The notes beneath the pieces were generated by a model. It saw nothing but the letters and a program-made list of their open reading frames with translations, did no database searches and had not been told where the DNA came from. Below, one piece after another: positions 1 through 11,734 of a stretch of DNA of 64,000 bases (positions are counted from its first letter, which is position 1; every line of letters begins with the position of its first letter). The stretch comes from Desmodus rotundus (lineage: Eukaryota; Chordata; Mammalia; Chiroptera; Phyllostomidae): positions 102,990,294 through 103,054,293 of the forward strand of contig NC_071390.1 of assembly GCF_022682495.2 (NCBI RefSeq), in the 5' to 3' direction. The translations under genes and the position numbers were made by a program.

Positions 1-377
1 GTGGGCAAGATACATGGGATTATCTGATCTCTTTAAGATGTAAATGTAGCGGAGCTATCGGTTCTCAGACCTATGACCCGTATTATATTTTTAAAAACAT
101 CTACAAATAACTTTAAAAATAACTAGGTAAAGTAATAATACATACAATATTTTGAAGTTATCAGTACTGCTAAGCAACTAGCAGCCTGTTGAAGAAACAG
201 AAACTGACTCATCTTGCTCTTTGTAATGTCAGACTGGTTTTCACCACATCGCTCTGTGGTGTGGTGCTATTCGGTGCCCTAAAGCAGTTATATGGTGGAT
301 GGAAATATTTACTACATATTTTCAGGGAATATATATTCTATAAGATTACACAATAACAATAAAAATAATAGTAACTA
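1..377. other. unassigned AT-rich DNA
   Basis: No open frame, repeat or RNA gene is recognisable here. The segment leads directly into a MIR copy. Confidence 0.5.
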
Positions 378-540
378 TTAACTGAGCATCTACTAACTGC
401 CAGGCATTTTACATACATTATCTCATTTATTGTCAACCTAGCAATGTAGGTATAATGATGATAAAACTGACTTTCAGAATGATTAAGTAGCTTATCCAAC
501 ATTTCAGAACAAATCAGTGACAGAATAAGAACTAAGTGAA
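378..540 (-). mobile_element. MIR SINE fragment
   Basis: Reads as the reverse complement of MIR. The order is 'gagcatctactaactgccaggc', then a 'tttacatacattatctcattta' segment, 'gtaggtataatgatgataaaactga', and the 'aagtagcttatccaacatttcag' stretch. Divergence is high, as expected for this ancient tRNA-derived SINE. No target-site duplication is visible. Confidence 0.8.
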
Positions 541-1349
541 GATTTGCCAAACTCAAAGCTAGTGCTTTTTATACTGCCTTACATTTTTCTTTGGCAGACA
601 AAAAGAAAAAAAAAGAAAGGAAGAATACAAAGAAGAGTCAGAAACCCAGGCGGGCGGTCTAGCTCGGTGCTTTTCAGTGTTGTAGGATGCCGTCACTGTC
701 GCTCTGAGAAGCTTGCATCACTTACTACTACTCTTCCTGCAAACTTCTAAATGGCTACATCTTGTCTAAGAAATTATGTAGAAATATTTCACTGTATCAA
801 CTGTATCAACAATATTTCATTGTAGCTGAAGTTTTCAACCTCACCCCTACGGTGTCCTTTCAAATGTCCAGCACTCCAACAACTGGGACTTCATGCCAGT
901 TCCCAATACACCTTTTATTGTTCTATTAAAGAAAAATTCTTTCCTTTGCTCCTGGTCTCCATGAGGAGAGAATTTTCCCTCAGCACAATATTAGTCTTTT
1001 TCTGTCCCATACTTCTCTATCTCTTGGGGAAGATGGAGGGAATTTTCTGATGAGTACTTTTGGGAAAGGACTGGGAATTCTTGGCAATCGCTGCCATTCC
1101 AATTGTGGGACCAGGTTGCTGAATTTGGGACCTTGCTGTGCCGGGGCACAGGTCAGGGGTTTGTGCCACTGGCTGGTCAGCCTGGTTAAGTGATTGGCAG
1201 GCACATTCGGCTCTTGAACTGAGCCATATCCTTCAACATGGCATCTGTCAGTAGTAAAGTCCATATTTTAGCTTATTTGTTTTATTCCTCATCTTGTTCA
1301 GAACCTGGGTGGATAACCGCTATTTATTGGGGACTTTCTCTGAGATTTG
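541..1349. other. unassigned single-copy-like DNA
   Basis: A short A-rich run lies at 598-620. The remainder is moderately complex sequence with no coding frame above about 90 codons and no repeat I can name. The frame at 980-1264 on the minus strand resembles no protein I know. Confidence 0.4.
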
Positions 1350-1530
1350 AAAAGTGCTGTTCCCTCTACCTAGATTAACTCTTGTAATATCCACATACCA
1401 AAATCCCATTTAACATTCTTAAATGCCTTTTCTCCTGTAAATTTCTCTGTATGACAGGCTCATGTGGATAGAATTTTTCATTCTTTCAAACCTCCTGGGA
1501 AATTTGTTGTAACCTCTTTAAATATTTATT
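1350..1530 (+). mobile_element. L2 LINE 3' fragment
   Basis: The order 'gctgttccctctacctaga', 'atatccacat', then a 'ttaaatgccttttctcctg' segment follows the L2 3' region (the 'gttccctctgcctggaa ... tcaaatgtcaccttctc' portion). It is divergent and converges on an oppositely oriented L2 piece that starts just downstream. Confidence 0.5.
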
Positions 1531-1544
1531 CCCTTATCTTTTAC

Positions 1545-1990
1545 TTATTTAATCACTTTAAATGTATGACGTCCTACTCTGTGCATTGTTGTTATATCTG
1601 GGTTTACAGCAGTCCACAGTTCAAATGAGGTCCCTGTCCCCCTTGGATCATTGCTGAGCAGAGTAGTGCAGGGTGCCATTAGGGGAATTACGGCAAAGGT
1701 GCCTAACCTAGAGTAGGGCATGGTCAAGGTCTCAGCCAGACTGTGTCCCTTTCTGGAACCTGAGGACCTCTTTCAAGCTACTAAGTGACTTTAAGAAGTG
1801 ACTTTTAGGCTAATATTTGAAAAGTGAGTAAGAGTTAGTTGGGTGAATGGACTAGATGGCTAGGGACAGAAAGTGGAGGGGGTAGTAGCTTTCAGGAAAT
1901 GAAAGAGCATGTAAAAAGGGTCCAGGGTTGAGTGGCTAGCATTATAGGTGTCAGAATTAGACCTCAATTTTGGAGAATAGAGCAGCACAC
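1545..1990 (-). mobile_element. L2 LINE 3' fragment
   Basis: Matches the reverse complement of the L2 3' end. It runs from a 'cctactctgtgcattgttg' start through the 'acagcagtccacagttcaaa' and 'tgaggtccctgtcccc' parts to 'ggctaatatttgaaaagtga' and 'aggaaatgaaagagcatgta', the region that mirrors 'ttccaggcagagggaacagc'. Old and gapped. Confidence 0.55.
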
Positions 1991-2073
1991 AGTAGAGTAA
2001 GTATTGATTGAATTGAGTTATTTTTCACTAAAGTGAGTTCTCTTAATCTTTATTTGGGAATACGATAATAATG

Positions 2074-2262
2074 GGCCCTGGTCAGGTGGCTCAGTTGGTT
2101 AGAGGATGGTCCCCACACACCAAGGTTGTGGGTTCAATCCCTGGTCAGGGCACATACAAGAAGCAACCGATGAATGCATAAAAAAGTGGAAAGCAAATCA
2201 GTGTTTCTCTCTCTCTCTTCTTTTCTTCACTCTCTCTAAGATCAATAAATTAAAAAATTAAA
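2074..2262 (+). mobile_element. VES SINE (bat tRNA-derived SINE)
   Basis: The head starts 'ggccctggtcaggtggctca'. An A-box-like stretch ('tggctcagttggttaga') lies near 2088 and a B box 'ggttcaatcc' at 2131-2140. The body contains 'gaatgcataaa', followed by a (tc)n tail and an A-rich end. A 9-bp direct repeat 'ataataatg' flanks it at 2065-2073 and 2263-2271, which fits L1-mediated insertion. The element marks the genome as bat. The pol III promoter boxes are those of a SINE; this is not a cellular tRNA gene. Confidence 0.92.
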
Positions 2263-2279
2263 ATAATAATGATAATTAT

Positions 2280-2475
2280 TTGTAAAACATTTATACAATA
2301 GTATGCCAGGCACTGTATTAAAACACATATTAGCTTATTTAATTTTTCACATAACTTTATCATGCATTATTATCTTAACTTTAAGGTAATAAAACCATAT
2401 TCAGATACAGTAGTAAGTAACCTGTCAAAGGTCATAAAGCTAATTAGAGACATAGCCTGGGAAGAAGGAGTCAAC
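2280..2475 (-). mobile_element. MIR SINE fragment
   Basis: Reverse-complement MIR signature: 'atgccaggcactgtattaaa', an expanded AT-rich middle, 'taagtaacctgtcaaaggtc' and 'ataaagctaa'. It begins right after the VES duplication, so the VES landed at the edge of this older repeat. Confidence 0.8.
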
Positions 2476-2544
2476 TCATTGCAAAGTCCTCTCTTTCTAC
2501 GACAATTACTTTACTGCTACTATTGCTGCTGAATATCACCTCTA

Positions 2545-2765
2545 ATCAGTGTTACCGTGTGCAGTCATATTCTAGGTACTCCACAAACATTTTCTTATTT
2601 AATCCTCATTACAGCCCTCTGGCTGGTAGTACTATTTATTATCCTTGTTTTATGGAGACAGACATTAGGTGGCTAAGGAGCTAGGTTTACAGAGCTATTA
2701 GGTGATGGGACCAGGATCAGAATCTAAAGCTGTTCTCTCCAGAGCTCAAGTTTCTTCATTATAAT
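2545..2765 (-). mobile_element. MIR SINE fragment
   Basis: A second reverse-complement MIR with 'tatttaatcctcattacagc', 'tagtactatttattatcctt' and 'gtttacagagctattaggtg'. Same orientation as the neighbouring MIR and about 70 bp away. They could be independent insertions or parts of an old duplicated segment. Confidence 0.8.
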
Positions 2766-3299
2766 TTTCAGGGAAAAAATCTACAGCTATAATAAAGATG
2801 TTTGGTTAGTTGCTAAAATGTTTGGAAGAAATGAAAAAAATGTCTAAGTTTTTAGAATAATTGCAGTTGTAGACAACATGAAAAATTATTTTGGAAAGAT
2901 CTGATTTTTTAAAATTAGCATATACATGTATGAATATTACTTAGAAAAATTTATAAAGATAGGTTGTGTTGGAAGACAATAGGTAGTGGTTAATAAATAA
3001 TTTTGTTTAATTGATGTGGCAAAGAATTTAAACTATGTGTAGTAAAAAGGTCAGTGTGAACAAGAAGATGTGGAATAACAGGCATTAAAGAAGCAGTTTT
3101 AAGGTTCATGAGCAGTACATACTATTTGATTTAGAGAATGTTAGATACATTTCCAATTCCTGAAAACAGGACCTTCATGAACAAAAAGATGGTTTAGGAT
3201 GATTACAATACTTGCAAAATCATAAAGTTTTTCAATAGCATACATGTCATCTATAGGCCACTGGAGGATATATGGAATTTTGCTTTGGGGAAATTGATA
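2766..3299. other. unassigned AT-rich DNA
   Basis: No recognisable repeat or gene. The minus-strand frame at 3141-3356 runs from the inverted LINE-1 into this segment. The part outside the LINE-1 matches no protein I know. Confidence 0.4.
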
Positions 3300-4525
3300 A
3301 AATAAAAAATTAATTACTTTCTTCAGTGTCTTATAGTTTTTTTGTATCTTCTTCAATGTCTTGTAATTTTCTGAGTACAGGCGTTTTACATCCTTGGTTA
3401 GATTTACTCCTACATATTTTATTCTTTCTGAAGCAATTATGAATGGGTTTATTTTCTTAATTTGTCTTTCTGAGAGTTCATTACTGGCATATAAAAATGC
3501 AGCTGATTCCTGGATATTAATTTTGTATCCTGCTATTTGCTGAATTTGTTTATCAGCTATAGTGTTTCTTGGTAGAATCTTTAGGTTTTTCTACGTATAG
3601 TGTCAGGTCATCTGCAAATAAAGACGGTTTTACTTCTTCCTTTCCAATTTGGATGCCTTTTGTTTCTTGTCTGATTGCTGTGGCTAGGACTTCCAGTACT
3701 ATGTTGAATAAGAGGAGTAAAATGGATGTCCCTGTCTTGTTCCTGATCTTAAAGGGGACACTTGTAGTTTTTTTCCTGTTGAGGATGATGTTGGTTTGTC
3801 ATATATGGCCTTTATTATGCTTGGGTATGTTTCCTGTATCTCCATGTTTCTGAGAGTTTTTATTATAAATGGGTGCTGGATTTTATCAAATGCTTTCCCT
3901 GCATCTATGGATATGATCATGTGGTTTTTATCCTTCATTTTGTTTATGTGGTATATCACATTTATTAATTTACGAATGTTGCACCACCTTGCCTTCCCAG
4001 AATAAATCCCACTTGATCATGGGGATGTATCTGAAGAAACCCAAAAGTGTAATTTGAAAGAACATAAGCACCCCTGTATTCATTGTAGCATTATTTACAA
4101 TTGCCAAGACATGGAAGCAGCCGAAGCGTCCATCAATAGATGAGTGGATAAAACAACTATGGGACATTTACCCAATGAAATACTATTCAGCTGTAAAAAA
4201 GAAGAATATTTTACCCTTTGAGACAGCATGGATGGACCTGGAGAAGATTATGCGAAGTGAAATAAGCCAGTCAGAGAAAGACAAATCCCATATGGTTCCA
4301 CTTACATGTGGAATCTAATGAACAAACTGAACTAACAAACAAAATAGAGGCAGACTCATAGAGAGCAGGATGACAGCTCTGGGGGAGTTAGTGGGTGGAG
4401 GGACCAAACAAAAAGGAAAAAGGACTCATGGACATGGACAACAGTGTGGTGATTTCAGGGGGGGAGTGGGGTATGAGGGGGATCAATGGTAATGGCAAAA
4501 TACAATAAAATTTTTTTTAAATTTA
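3300..4525 (+). mobile_element. LINE-1 with 5' inversion (twin-priming structure)
   Basis: The right half (about 4021-4525) is sense L1: the ORF2 C-terminal end ('gagacagcatggatggacct', 'gtgaaataagccagtcagag'), then a 3' UTR with 'ggacatggacaacagtgtgg' and an 'aaaatacaataaaa' tail. The left half (about 3300-4020) is the reverse-transcriptase part of ORF2 in antisense. The switch lies near 4020. This head-to-head layout is the known product of twin priming during L1 retrotransposition. I could not find the target-site duplication. Confidence 0.88.
3345..4020 (-). pseudogene. LINE-1 ORF2 reverse-transcriptase fragment (inverted, broken)
   Basis: Minus-strand translation gives the L1 reverse-transcriptase core. 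It contains '[20 protein letters not shown]' and an '[10 protein letters not shown]' block, and the catalytic FADD motif is encoded near 3607-3618. Stops and frameshifts interrupt it. Near its distal end (3319-3375) a unit of about 28 bp is nearly repeated, so the peptide 'NYKTLKK' appears twice. ORF2 protein is an endonuclease and reverse transcriptase that copies L1 RNA into the genome; this copy is dead. Confidence 0.85.
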
Positions 4526-5520
4526 AGAGAAAAGCAAAAAAAATGTCAAAACAATGAACTGATATACACTATTCAGGGATTTGCACTTACAGAATTTTGA
4601 GAATTTCTAAGATACAGAGGACTCTAAAGATTACTTAATACATTCATTGCTTGTGACTGAGATTTTGGAATCACTCTTATGTATGTCAGGGGTATGAAGC
4701 CACCTCAAGAGATGTCCTGGGGGTTATCCATTGGAAGGGTGAAATGGTCTGTTTGTGGAGCCATCACCTACTCCTTAAGCCCCTCACGCACTAATTTTTA
4801 TCTCATTTTCTCACTGATTTCCAGGATGCTCAAATTGCTGCACAGAGAACTTTCCCGAGACTTAAAGTGTGGTCTTCTTTGGCCTAACCAGTGTTCCCTT
4901 TGTCTTTTCCATTAATAATCACATGTCCTAGACCCAGCTCTTAAAGTCTTGCATCTCTTCTGAATGTGTAACCTAATAAATCTTGCTAAATTTTGATGTT
5001 GCTGTACTTATAGGGAATCCAACACCTGTTCTTCTCTCCTGGGTCCTAGAAGTAAAATTTCATACTAATTCTTTTTCCTTAAAAATGAATGAGACCAGGG
5101 GTTGAGAAAAGGATGGATCAGAAAGACAGTAATTTCTGGAATGCGTCTGTAAATTTATAGTTGTTGCATTTTGGTTAATATTTTTCTGGTATTCAGATTC
5201 ATTAGCTTTAAAATGCAGATAAGAATACTAATTTTACTAATTCATATTACTAGATTGATAAACTCATCTAATGAACTTTTATTTTATAAATCCCACTTGA
5301 TTTTAAACTTATGGAAATAATGAGCTAGTGGGCATTCTGTAAGTATGTTTGTATCTGAAAGTATGAGTCATGTCTGATTCAATGTAGTAACATAAAGCGA
5401 ATTTCAACTTAGGCCAAAGAAGGAGGCGGTGGGAAAAGTTTTTGTTTTATTGTTTGTTTATAAATCAGATGGAATTTTACAAGCTTCAAATCATATGGGC
5501 TAGGTAAGCCATGGCATGGT
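4526..5520. other. unassigned DNA, possible old LTR remnant
   Basis: The stretch 4690-5080 is more complex than its surroundings and has an 'aataaatcttgct' polyadenylation-like segment near 4975, as many mammalian LTRs do. I cannot assign a family or find LTR ends. The rest is AT-rich with nothing identifiable. Confidence 0.3.
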
Positions 5521-5600
5521 AGGAGAGGAGGAAAAAAAAGGAGGAGGAAGAGAAAAAGGGGAGAGAGAGGAGGAGGGGGGGAGGTAAGAAGAGGAGGTTT
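5521..5600. repeat. purine-rich low-complexity tract (A/G)n
   Basis: Nearly pure purine on the plus strand with 'gaggaggaagag' and 'gggagagagag' units. Confidence 0.9.
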
Positions 5601-5624
5601 GGATTTTGATGGGAGGAGGAATTC

Positions 5625-5715
5625 AGTTTTGACCTTAGGGTTTGGTACTATCCGTGGTTTCAGGCATCCACTGTGGGTCTTGGAATATATACCCTGTGGA
5701 TAAAGGTGAACTATT
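5625..5715 (+). mobile_element. Tigger-type (Tc1/mariner) terminal fragment
   Basis: The order 'gtggtttcaggcatccactg', 'tgggtcttggaatatatacc' and 'gtggataaaggtgaactatt' matches the recurrent end of mammalian Tigger elements, whose terminal inverted repeat corresponds to 'gcggataagggggactact'. Only one end is seen. Confidence 0.6.
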
Positions 5716-5764
5716 GTATATGTAAATCATATCCAACAATAAAATATTTTTTCTGCCTTTTTTT

Positions 5765-5820
5765 CAACAACTATTTATTGAATGCTTACTTTGTGCCAGG
5801 CCTATTTTTATAACAAGTTA
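5765..5820 (-). mobile_element. short L2/MIR-class 3' end
   Basis: 'caacaactatttattgaatg' followed by 'cttactttgtgccaggc' is the reverse complement of the L2/MIR 3' end ('gcctggcacatagtaggcgc...caataaatg'). Too short to separate the families. Confidence 0.55.
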
Positions 5821-5849
5821 ATTAGAACCACAGGAACTCTCCCTAGCCC

Positions 5850-6058
5850 CTTGTATTGGTTATCTAGTTTTGTGTAACGTATTATCATAAATTCAGCATC
5901 TTAAAACAACACTAATTTCTGATCTCTCTGTCAGGAGTCTGGCTAAGTGATGGGGTTGGCCAGAGCTGTGGTCTCCTCTAGGGTTTGAATCCTCTTTCAA
6001 GCTCTCTGGTTGCTGGCAGAATTCATTTCCTTGCAGTTGTTGGACAGGAGTGCTGGGG

Positions 6059-6089
<31 letters not shown>

Positions 6090-6240
6090 CTGTTAGCCAG
6101 GGTCAACTCTCCACAGCTACAAGCCAGCTCAATTTCTAGTCATGTGACCCTTCCATACATAGAGAAGACACCACATAACTGCTTCCTCAAGGCTACCTGG
6201 AGGCTATGCCTTCTAATCTGGTAGGGAAGTCCTGGATTCT
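5850..6240 (-). mobile_element. old LTR-like mammalian repeat, family uncertain
   Basis: Contains 'gtgtaacgtattatcataaa' and 'cagcatcttaaaacaaca', the core of a widespread ancient mammalian repeat ('gtaacaaattaccacaaact...ttaaaacaaca') that I associate with ERVL-MaLR LTRs. A related segment lies at 40370-40800. A run of 26 T residues interrupts it. Confidence 0.4.
6059..6084. repeat. T26 homopolymer
   Basis: An uninterrupted T run within an older repeat. It could be slippage expansion or the tail of a very short minus-strand retroposed insertion. No flanking duplication was found. Confidence 0.9.
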
Positions 6241-6392
6241 AAATGTTGACACATTTCCTTATATAATTGCAAAAAAACCCATTTATTAATGTTACCACTC
6301 AACTCATCAGAAAAGTGATTAAGCATTGGAAAGCTGTCAAACTCAGATCTGTGAGTATGTTTTTTTAAGGGAAAATGTTCCTCCTTTTTTTT

Positions 6393-6492
6393 TATTCTGC
6401 CATTTTTATTGTATTTTTCCATTATTATTTATCCCCCTTATTTCTCCTTTCCCCTACCACAATCACTACATTACTGTCCAGTCCATGAAACC
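6393..6492 (-). mobile_element. bat LINE-1 3' UTR fragment
   Basis: Reverse complement of the L1 3' end seen elsewhere in this window: 'tttttattgtatttttccat' followed by a 'tttatcccccttatttctcc' segment, 'accacaatcactacattact' and 'gtccagtccatgaaac'. Compare the sense copy ending at 4525. A 5'-truncated insertion of about 100 bp. Confidence 0.75.
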
Positions 6493-6819
6493 TTTTTGAA
6501 TAAAGGATTTTAAAAATTCTCATTTCCTCTTGAAAGTTTCAATTCTGTCATTGGAAAAAAAAAAACCCCTGAGAACTGTTTTTCTTGGAGTATTAGGGAC
6601 AAATTGTTAATTTCCCCTCCAGAGAGTGACTGCTAAATACCCAAATCAGAATAAGCATAACTTGTCAGATGTTCTTTAACTAAAAATGGTATTTCCTAAA
6701 TAACATGGCTATTTCAGCTTGCACATTGAATCATTTTCTTTTTCTTGAGACAATATCTTACCATTTTGGTTTTGGACCTCCAGACCTTCCAAGCAGTTAG
6801 CAAGGTAAACAATATTTTC

Positions 6820-7039
6820 TTTATTTTTAAGTTTCTTAAAAATATTTTATTTATTTATTTTTAGAGAGAGGGGAAGGGAAGGAGAAAGGGAGAGAAAGAG
6901 CAATGTGTGGTTGCCTCTTCAGGTTCCTGCTACTGGGGACCCGGCCCACAACACAGGCATGTGCTCCGACTGGGAATCGAACCAGTGACCCTTTGGTTCA
7001 CAGGCTGGCACTCAATCCACTGAGCCACACCAGCCAGAG
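6820..7039 (-). mobile_element. VES SINE (bat)
   Basis: Read on the minus strand, it starts with a ctctggctggtgtggctcag head. On the plus strand the copy ends with 'cactgagccacaccagccag' and has 'gggaatcgaaccagtgaccc' (the B-box region) plus a 'ttttatttatttatttttag' tail. A 10-bp direct repeat 'caatattttc' flanks it at 6810-6819 and 7040-7049. The plus-strand frame through it at 6903-7139 is a by-product. Confidence 0.93.
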
Positions 7040-7049
7040 CAATATTTTC

Positions 7050-7762
7050 ATAATAACACTGAAATATTATTTGTCTTTTATCACTTCACTGACAGTTGGA
7101 AAAGCAGTGGTGAGTGAGGTGACTGACACCTTAACATAGGCAGGCAGTGGCGTTATACTGCCACTCACTAGTAGTCACAGAAAAAAAATGCCAGTTGCAC
7201 ATAAAATTTTCCTTGATAGAACAGTAACAATCATATATTTTATTAAATTTTGGCCCTTGAAGAATGCAAATATTATATTATTTTAAATGAGAAATTAAAA
7301 AAAAACACAGAAAGCTTTCATGTTTTACCTATTTATACCTGACCACAATTTCTTTGTACTCTTTTATGTTGTTTTAATGTTGAGAAAAAATTCATTAATA
7401 TGCTTGATAAATATTATATTATAGTAGTCTTATTATGTACTTTAAAATAATTAAATTTTTAATCACTTAGAGTTTCTTTTTTGCTTTGTTATGTTAGAGA
7501 TCTCACATTTCCCTCAAATTACTATCAAGTTCTCCCAACATCACTGTCTTAGAATGCTTTCTTTCTTTTTTTTTTTTTTTACATTTTGACATACAATTTG
7601 AATAGCCATAAATTGGTAATAAAATTTAGACATAAAAATATTTTTTAAAATTTTAACCTTTGTAACATTTGAACGTGACCTGAACTTCTTAACAGAAAAA
7701 CACTCTAAAGTCTCTTTCATTCCTTTTCTAACCCAAATTCAACATAAAATTTTGAGCAGAGT
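7050..7762. other. unassigned AT-rich DNA
   Basis: No gene or named repeat. A T-rich run lies at 7567-7581. Confidence 0.4.
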
Positions 7763-8184
7763 TCTGGTCAAGACAGTGGAGTAGGTAAGTTCTGTGCTCA
7801 CCTCCTTTCATTACCTTATCAAAATTACAAATAAATTATAGAACAACTAACTGTGAGAATTGCCAGAAGACCAGCTGAACAGAACTCATAACTAAGGCTA
7901 TAAAGAAGAAGACACCTTGAGACTATAGGAGGGGCAGAAACAGGCTGGTCACACATCCACATGTGGAAGTTAAGTATCTGGAGAAAAGCTCAGCGGCAGA
8001 GGTCCTCCCTGAGTAGTGAGGGGTCCCAGCCCCTCACTGAGCAACCTAGTCTGGAGTACCAGTGCTAGAAGAGGAGTCTCCATGACATCTGGCAGTGAAA
8101 ATCAGTGAGGCTTTCTATTCAGGTGAGACAAAGAACTGCTGTAAACCCAGGTGTCCTCTTAAAGGGTCCATACATAGATTTTCT

Positions 8185-8715
8185 TACAAATATAAAAATT
8201 AAAAAAAATTAAAAAATGAGAATAGTTTTAGAAATGTCCAGGACAATATCACAATCACGTCATAAGGTTACCAGAAGAAGACAAAGAGAAAGGATTGAAA
8301 ACTTATTTGAAGAAATAATGACTGAAATCTTCCCTAACCTGGTGAATGAAGTAGACATCCAAGTGCAGGAAGTACAGAATTCCAAGTAAGATGGACCCAA
8401 AGAGGCCCAAATCAAGAACACATTGTCATTAAAATGCCAAGGATTAAAGACAAACAGTGAATCTTAGAAGCAGCAAGAGAAATGTAGTTATTTTCCTACA
8501 AGGGTGCTCCCATAAGATTGTCAGGTAATTTATCAACAGAAAATTTACAGTCAAGAAGGGATGGGCATGAAATTCAAAGCTATGAATAGCAAGAATCAGC
8601 AATCAAGATTATCCATCAAGGCTATCATTAAGAATCAAAGGAAAAATGAGCTTCTCAGACAAGAAAAAGTTAAAGGATTTCATCTCCACCAGTATTACAA
8701 GAAATGTTAAAGCTG
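8185..8715 (+). pseudogene. LINE-1 ORF1 remnant
   Basis: Follows L1 ORF1 from the end of the coiled-coil part ('aatgagaatagttttagaaa') to the RNA-binding C-terminal domain. A 'catcaaggctatcattaaga' segment and 'cttctcagacaagaaaaagt' correspond to the 'KLSF...GEIKYFTDKQ' area of the family. Multiple stops interrupt it. ORF1 protein is the trimeric RNA chaperone of L1; this copy encodes none. Confidence 0.75.
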
Positions 8716-10931
8716 CTCCTTTAAGAAGAAGGAAAAAAATGAAACTAAAATGGTAATACCTACATACCTATTACTAATTACTTTAAATGTTAATAGATTC
8801 AATGTTCCAATCAAAAGACATAAGGTGGCTGAATGAAGAAGACGACGAGACCCATACACATGCTGTCTATAAGAGACCCATATTAGATTGAAAGACACAC
8901 TCAAGACTGAAAGTAAATGGCTGGGAAAAGATTATTTCATGCAAATGGAAACAAAAAAAGCTAGAGTAGCAATACTTATATTAGACAAAATAGACTTTGA
9001 AATAAAGGGTAGAACAATAGATAAGAAGGGCATTACGTAATGATAAAAGAATCAATCCATCAAGAGGATATAATTCTTGTAATATTTATGTAGCCAATGT
9101 AGGAATGCCTGAATATATAAAGCAAATAATAGACACGGAGGGAGAGATGAACGATGATACAGTAATTGTAGAAGACTTTAATACCTCATTGACATCAATG
9201 GATAGATCATCAAAACAGAACATCAACAAGGAAACTGAAGCTTCAAATGACATGATGGATTTAGACCAGATGGATTTAATTGATAATTTAAAGCATTTCA
9301 CCCCAAAGCAACTAAACAAACAATATTTTTAAGTGCACATAAAACATTGTCCAGGATAGACTACATGTTAGGCCACAAAACAAATCTGAACAAATTTAGG
9401 AAGATTGAAATCACATCAAGCATTTTCTCTGATCACAGTGGTATGGATCTAGAAATCAATTACAAAAAGAAAACTGAAAAACACACAAACATGTGGAAGC
9501 TAATTAACATGCTATTAGACAATGAATGGGTTAATAACAGGGTCAAGGGAGAAATCAAAAATACCTTGAGACAAATGAAAATGAAAACACAATAACCTAA
9601 AATCTGTGGGACACAGCCAACGTGTTTCTGAGAGGGAAATTCATAGCAATATAGGCCTACCTCAAGAAATAAAAAAAATCTCAAATAAACAGCCTAACAT
9701 TATACCTAAAGGAACTAGAAAAAGAAGAACAAACAAAGCCCAAAGAGTAGAAGGAAGAAATAAAAAAGATAAGAGGGGAATAAATATAATAGAGTCAAAA
9801 AATACAATCAATGAAATAAAGAGCTGATTCTCTGAATAGAGAAGGAAAATTGATAAACCTTTAACTACACCCAGCAAGAAAAAAAAAGGGAGAAGACACA
9901 AATAAATAAAATTAGAAATGAATGAGGAACAGTGACAACTGTCACTACAGAAATAGAGTGGATTATTAGAAAATACAACAAATAATTATATGTCAACAAA
10001 TGGAAGAAATGGAGACATTCTCAGAAATACATAATCTTCCAAGATTGAATCCAGAAGAAACAGAAAATCTGAACTGATTGATAACTACTACTAATGCAAC
10101 ATAATCTGTAATAAAAAAAACTCCCAGCAAACAAAAGTCCTGAACTAGATGGCTTCACAGGTGAAATTTTTCAAACATTCAAAGAAGAATCATCAACTAT
10201 CCTTCTCAAATTATTCCAGAGAATTGAAAAGGAGGAAGGCTCCTATGCACATTTTATGGAGGCAGCATTACCCTGATTCCGAAACTAAACAAAGACATTT
10301 AAAAAAGAAAATTATTGGCCATTATCCATGATGAACACAGATGCAAGAAACCTCAACAAAATATTAGTAAACAAGACCCAGTAATAAATTAAAAAGGTCA
10401 TACATCATGATTATGTGGGATTTATTCCTAGGATGGAAAGTTAGTTTAATATTCTCAAATCAACTACTGTGATATACCATATAGACAAAATGAAGTTTAA
10501 AAATCATGTGATTCATTGATAGATACAGAAAATGACAGAATCTAACATTTATTTATAATACAAACCCTCAGGTAATTGTGAATGAGGTAACATACTTCAA
10601 CGTAGTAATGGCCATATATAACAAACCCACAGCTAACATCATACTCAAAGAAGAAAAACTAAAAGCATTTTCCTTAAGATCTAGGATATGACAGGATGTC
10701 TATTTTCACCACTTTTATTCATCCATTGTTGGATGTTCTAGTTTCAGCAAATCAGACAATAAAAAGAGATAAAAGGTATTCAAATTGGAAAGGAAGAAGT
10801 AAAACCGTCATTTATAGATGACATGGTACTATATAGAGAGAACACCAAAGACTCCGCCAAAGACTATTAGAACTTATGAATTCAGTAAAGAAGCAGGTTA
10901 CAAAAGTAATATTCAGAAATTAGTTTCATTT

Positions 10932-11126
10932 AAAAAAAGATTTTATTTATTTTTAGAGAGAGGGAGAGGGAAGGAGAAAGAGAGGGAGAGAAACCATCAG
11001 TTGCCTCTTGCATGCCTGACAGGGGACCTGGCCTGTAACCCCAATGTGTGCCTGACCAGGAATTGAACTCATGACCTTCCAGTTTATTAGACAGTACCCA
11101 ACCCACTAAGCCACACCAGGCAGGGC
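10932..11126 (-). mobile_element. VES SINE inside LINE-1
   Basis: The minus-strand SINE ends in 'aagccacaccaggcagggct' on the plus strand, with 'aattgaactcatgaccttcc' as the B-box region. The direct repeats are 'tagtttcattt' at 10921-10931 and 'tagttgcattt' at 11127-11137 (one mismatch). L1 ORF2 sequence continues on both sides. Confidence 0.93.
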
Positions 11127-11734
11127 TAGTTGCATTTTTATACACTAGTAACAAACTGTCAGAAGGAGAAAGTAAGAAAATAATACCATTTACAATTACA
11201 TCAAAAATATACCTAGGAATAAAATTTAGCAAGGAAGAAAAAGACATGTACTCACAAAATTATAAGACACTGAAAAAGGAAATTGAAGAAGATACAAATA
11301 AATGGAAGCATATACTGTGCTCATGGGTGGAAAGAACTAACATCATTAAAATGTCTATACTACCCACATAAAGCCATAGGCTCAATGCTATCCATAATGA
11401 AACAGCAATGGCATTTCTCACAGAGCTAGACCAAACAATCCTGAAATTCATATGGAACCATAATGGACCCCGATTAGCCAAAGATTCTTGTAAAAGAACA
11501 AAGTTGGAGGTACCTGCTGTCAAACTATACACTATGTCAAATCAGCATGGTACTTGCATAAAAACAGACCCATAGTTTAATGAAATAGAATACAGAGCCC
11601 AGAAATAAGTCATATCTATATGGTCAATCTATGATGAAAGAGGCAAGAATATACAATGTGGGAAAGACAGTCTATTCAATAAATTATGTTAGAAAACCTG
11701 GACAGGTACATGCAAAAAAGCCCCCACAAAAACC

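Noticed and set aside
2074..2150. tRNA-like A and B boxes
   Set aside because: They belong to a VES SINE head; the cloverleaf is not intact. The same applies to the other four VES copies.
4690..5080. possible LTR with 'aataaatcttgct' polyadenylation-like segment
   Set aside because: No matching TG/CA ends, duplication or recognised family.
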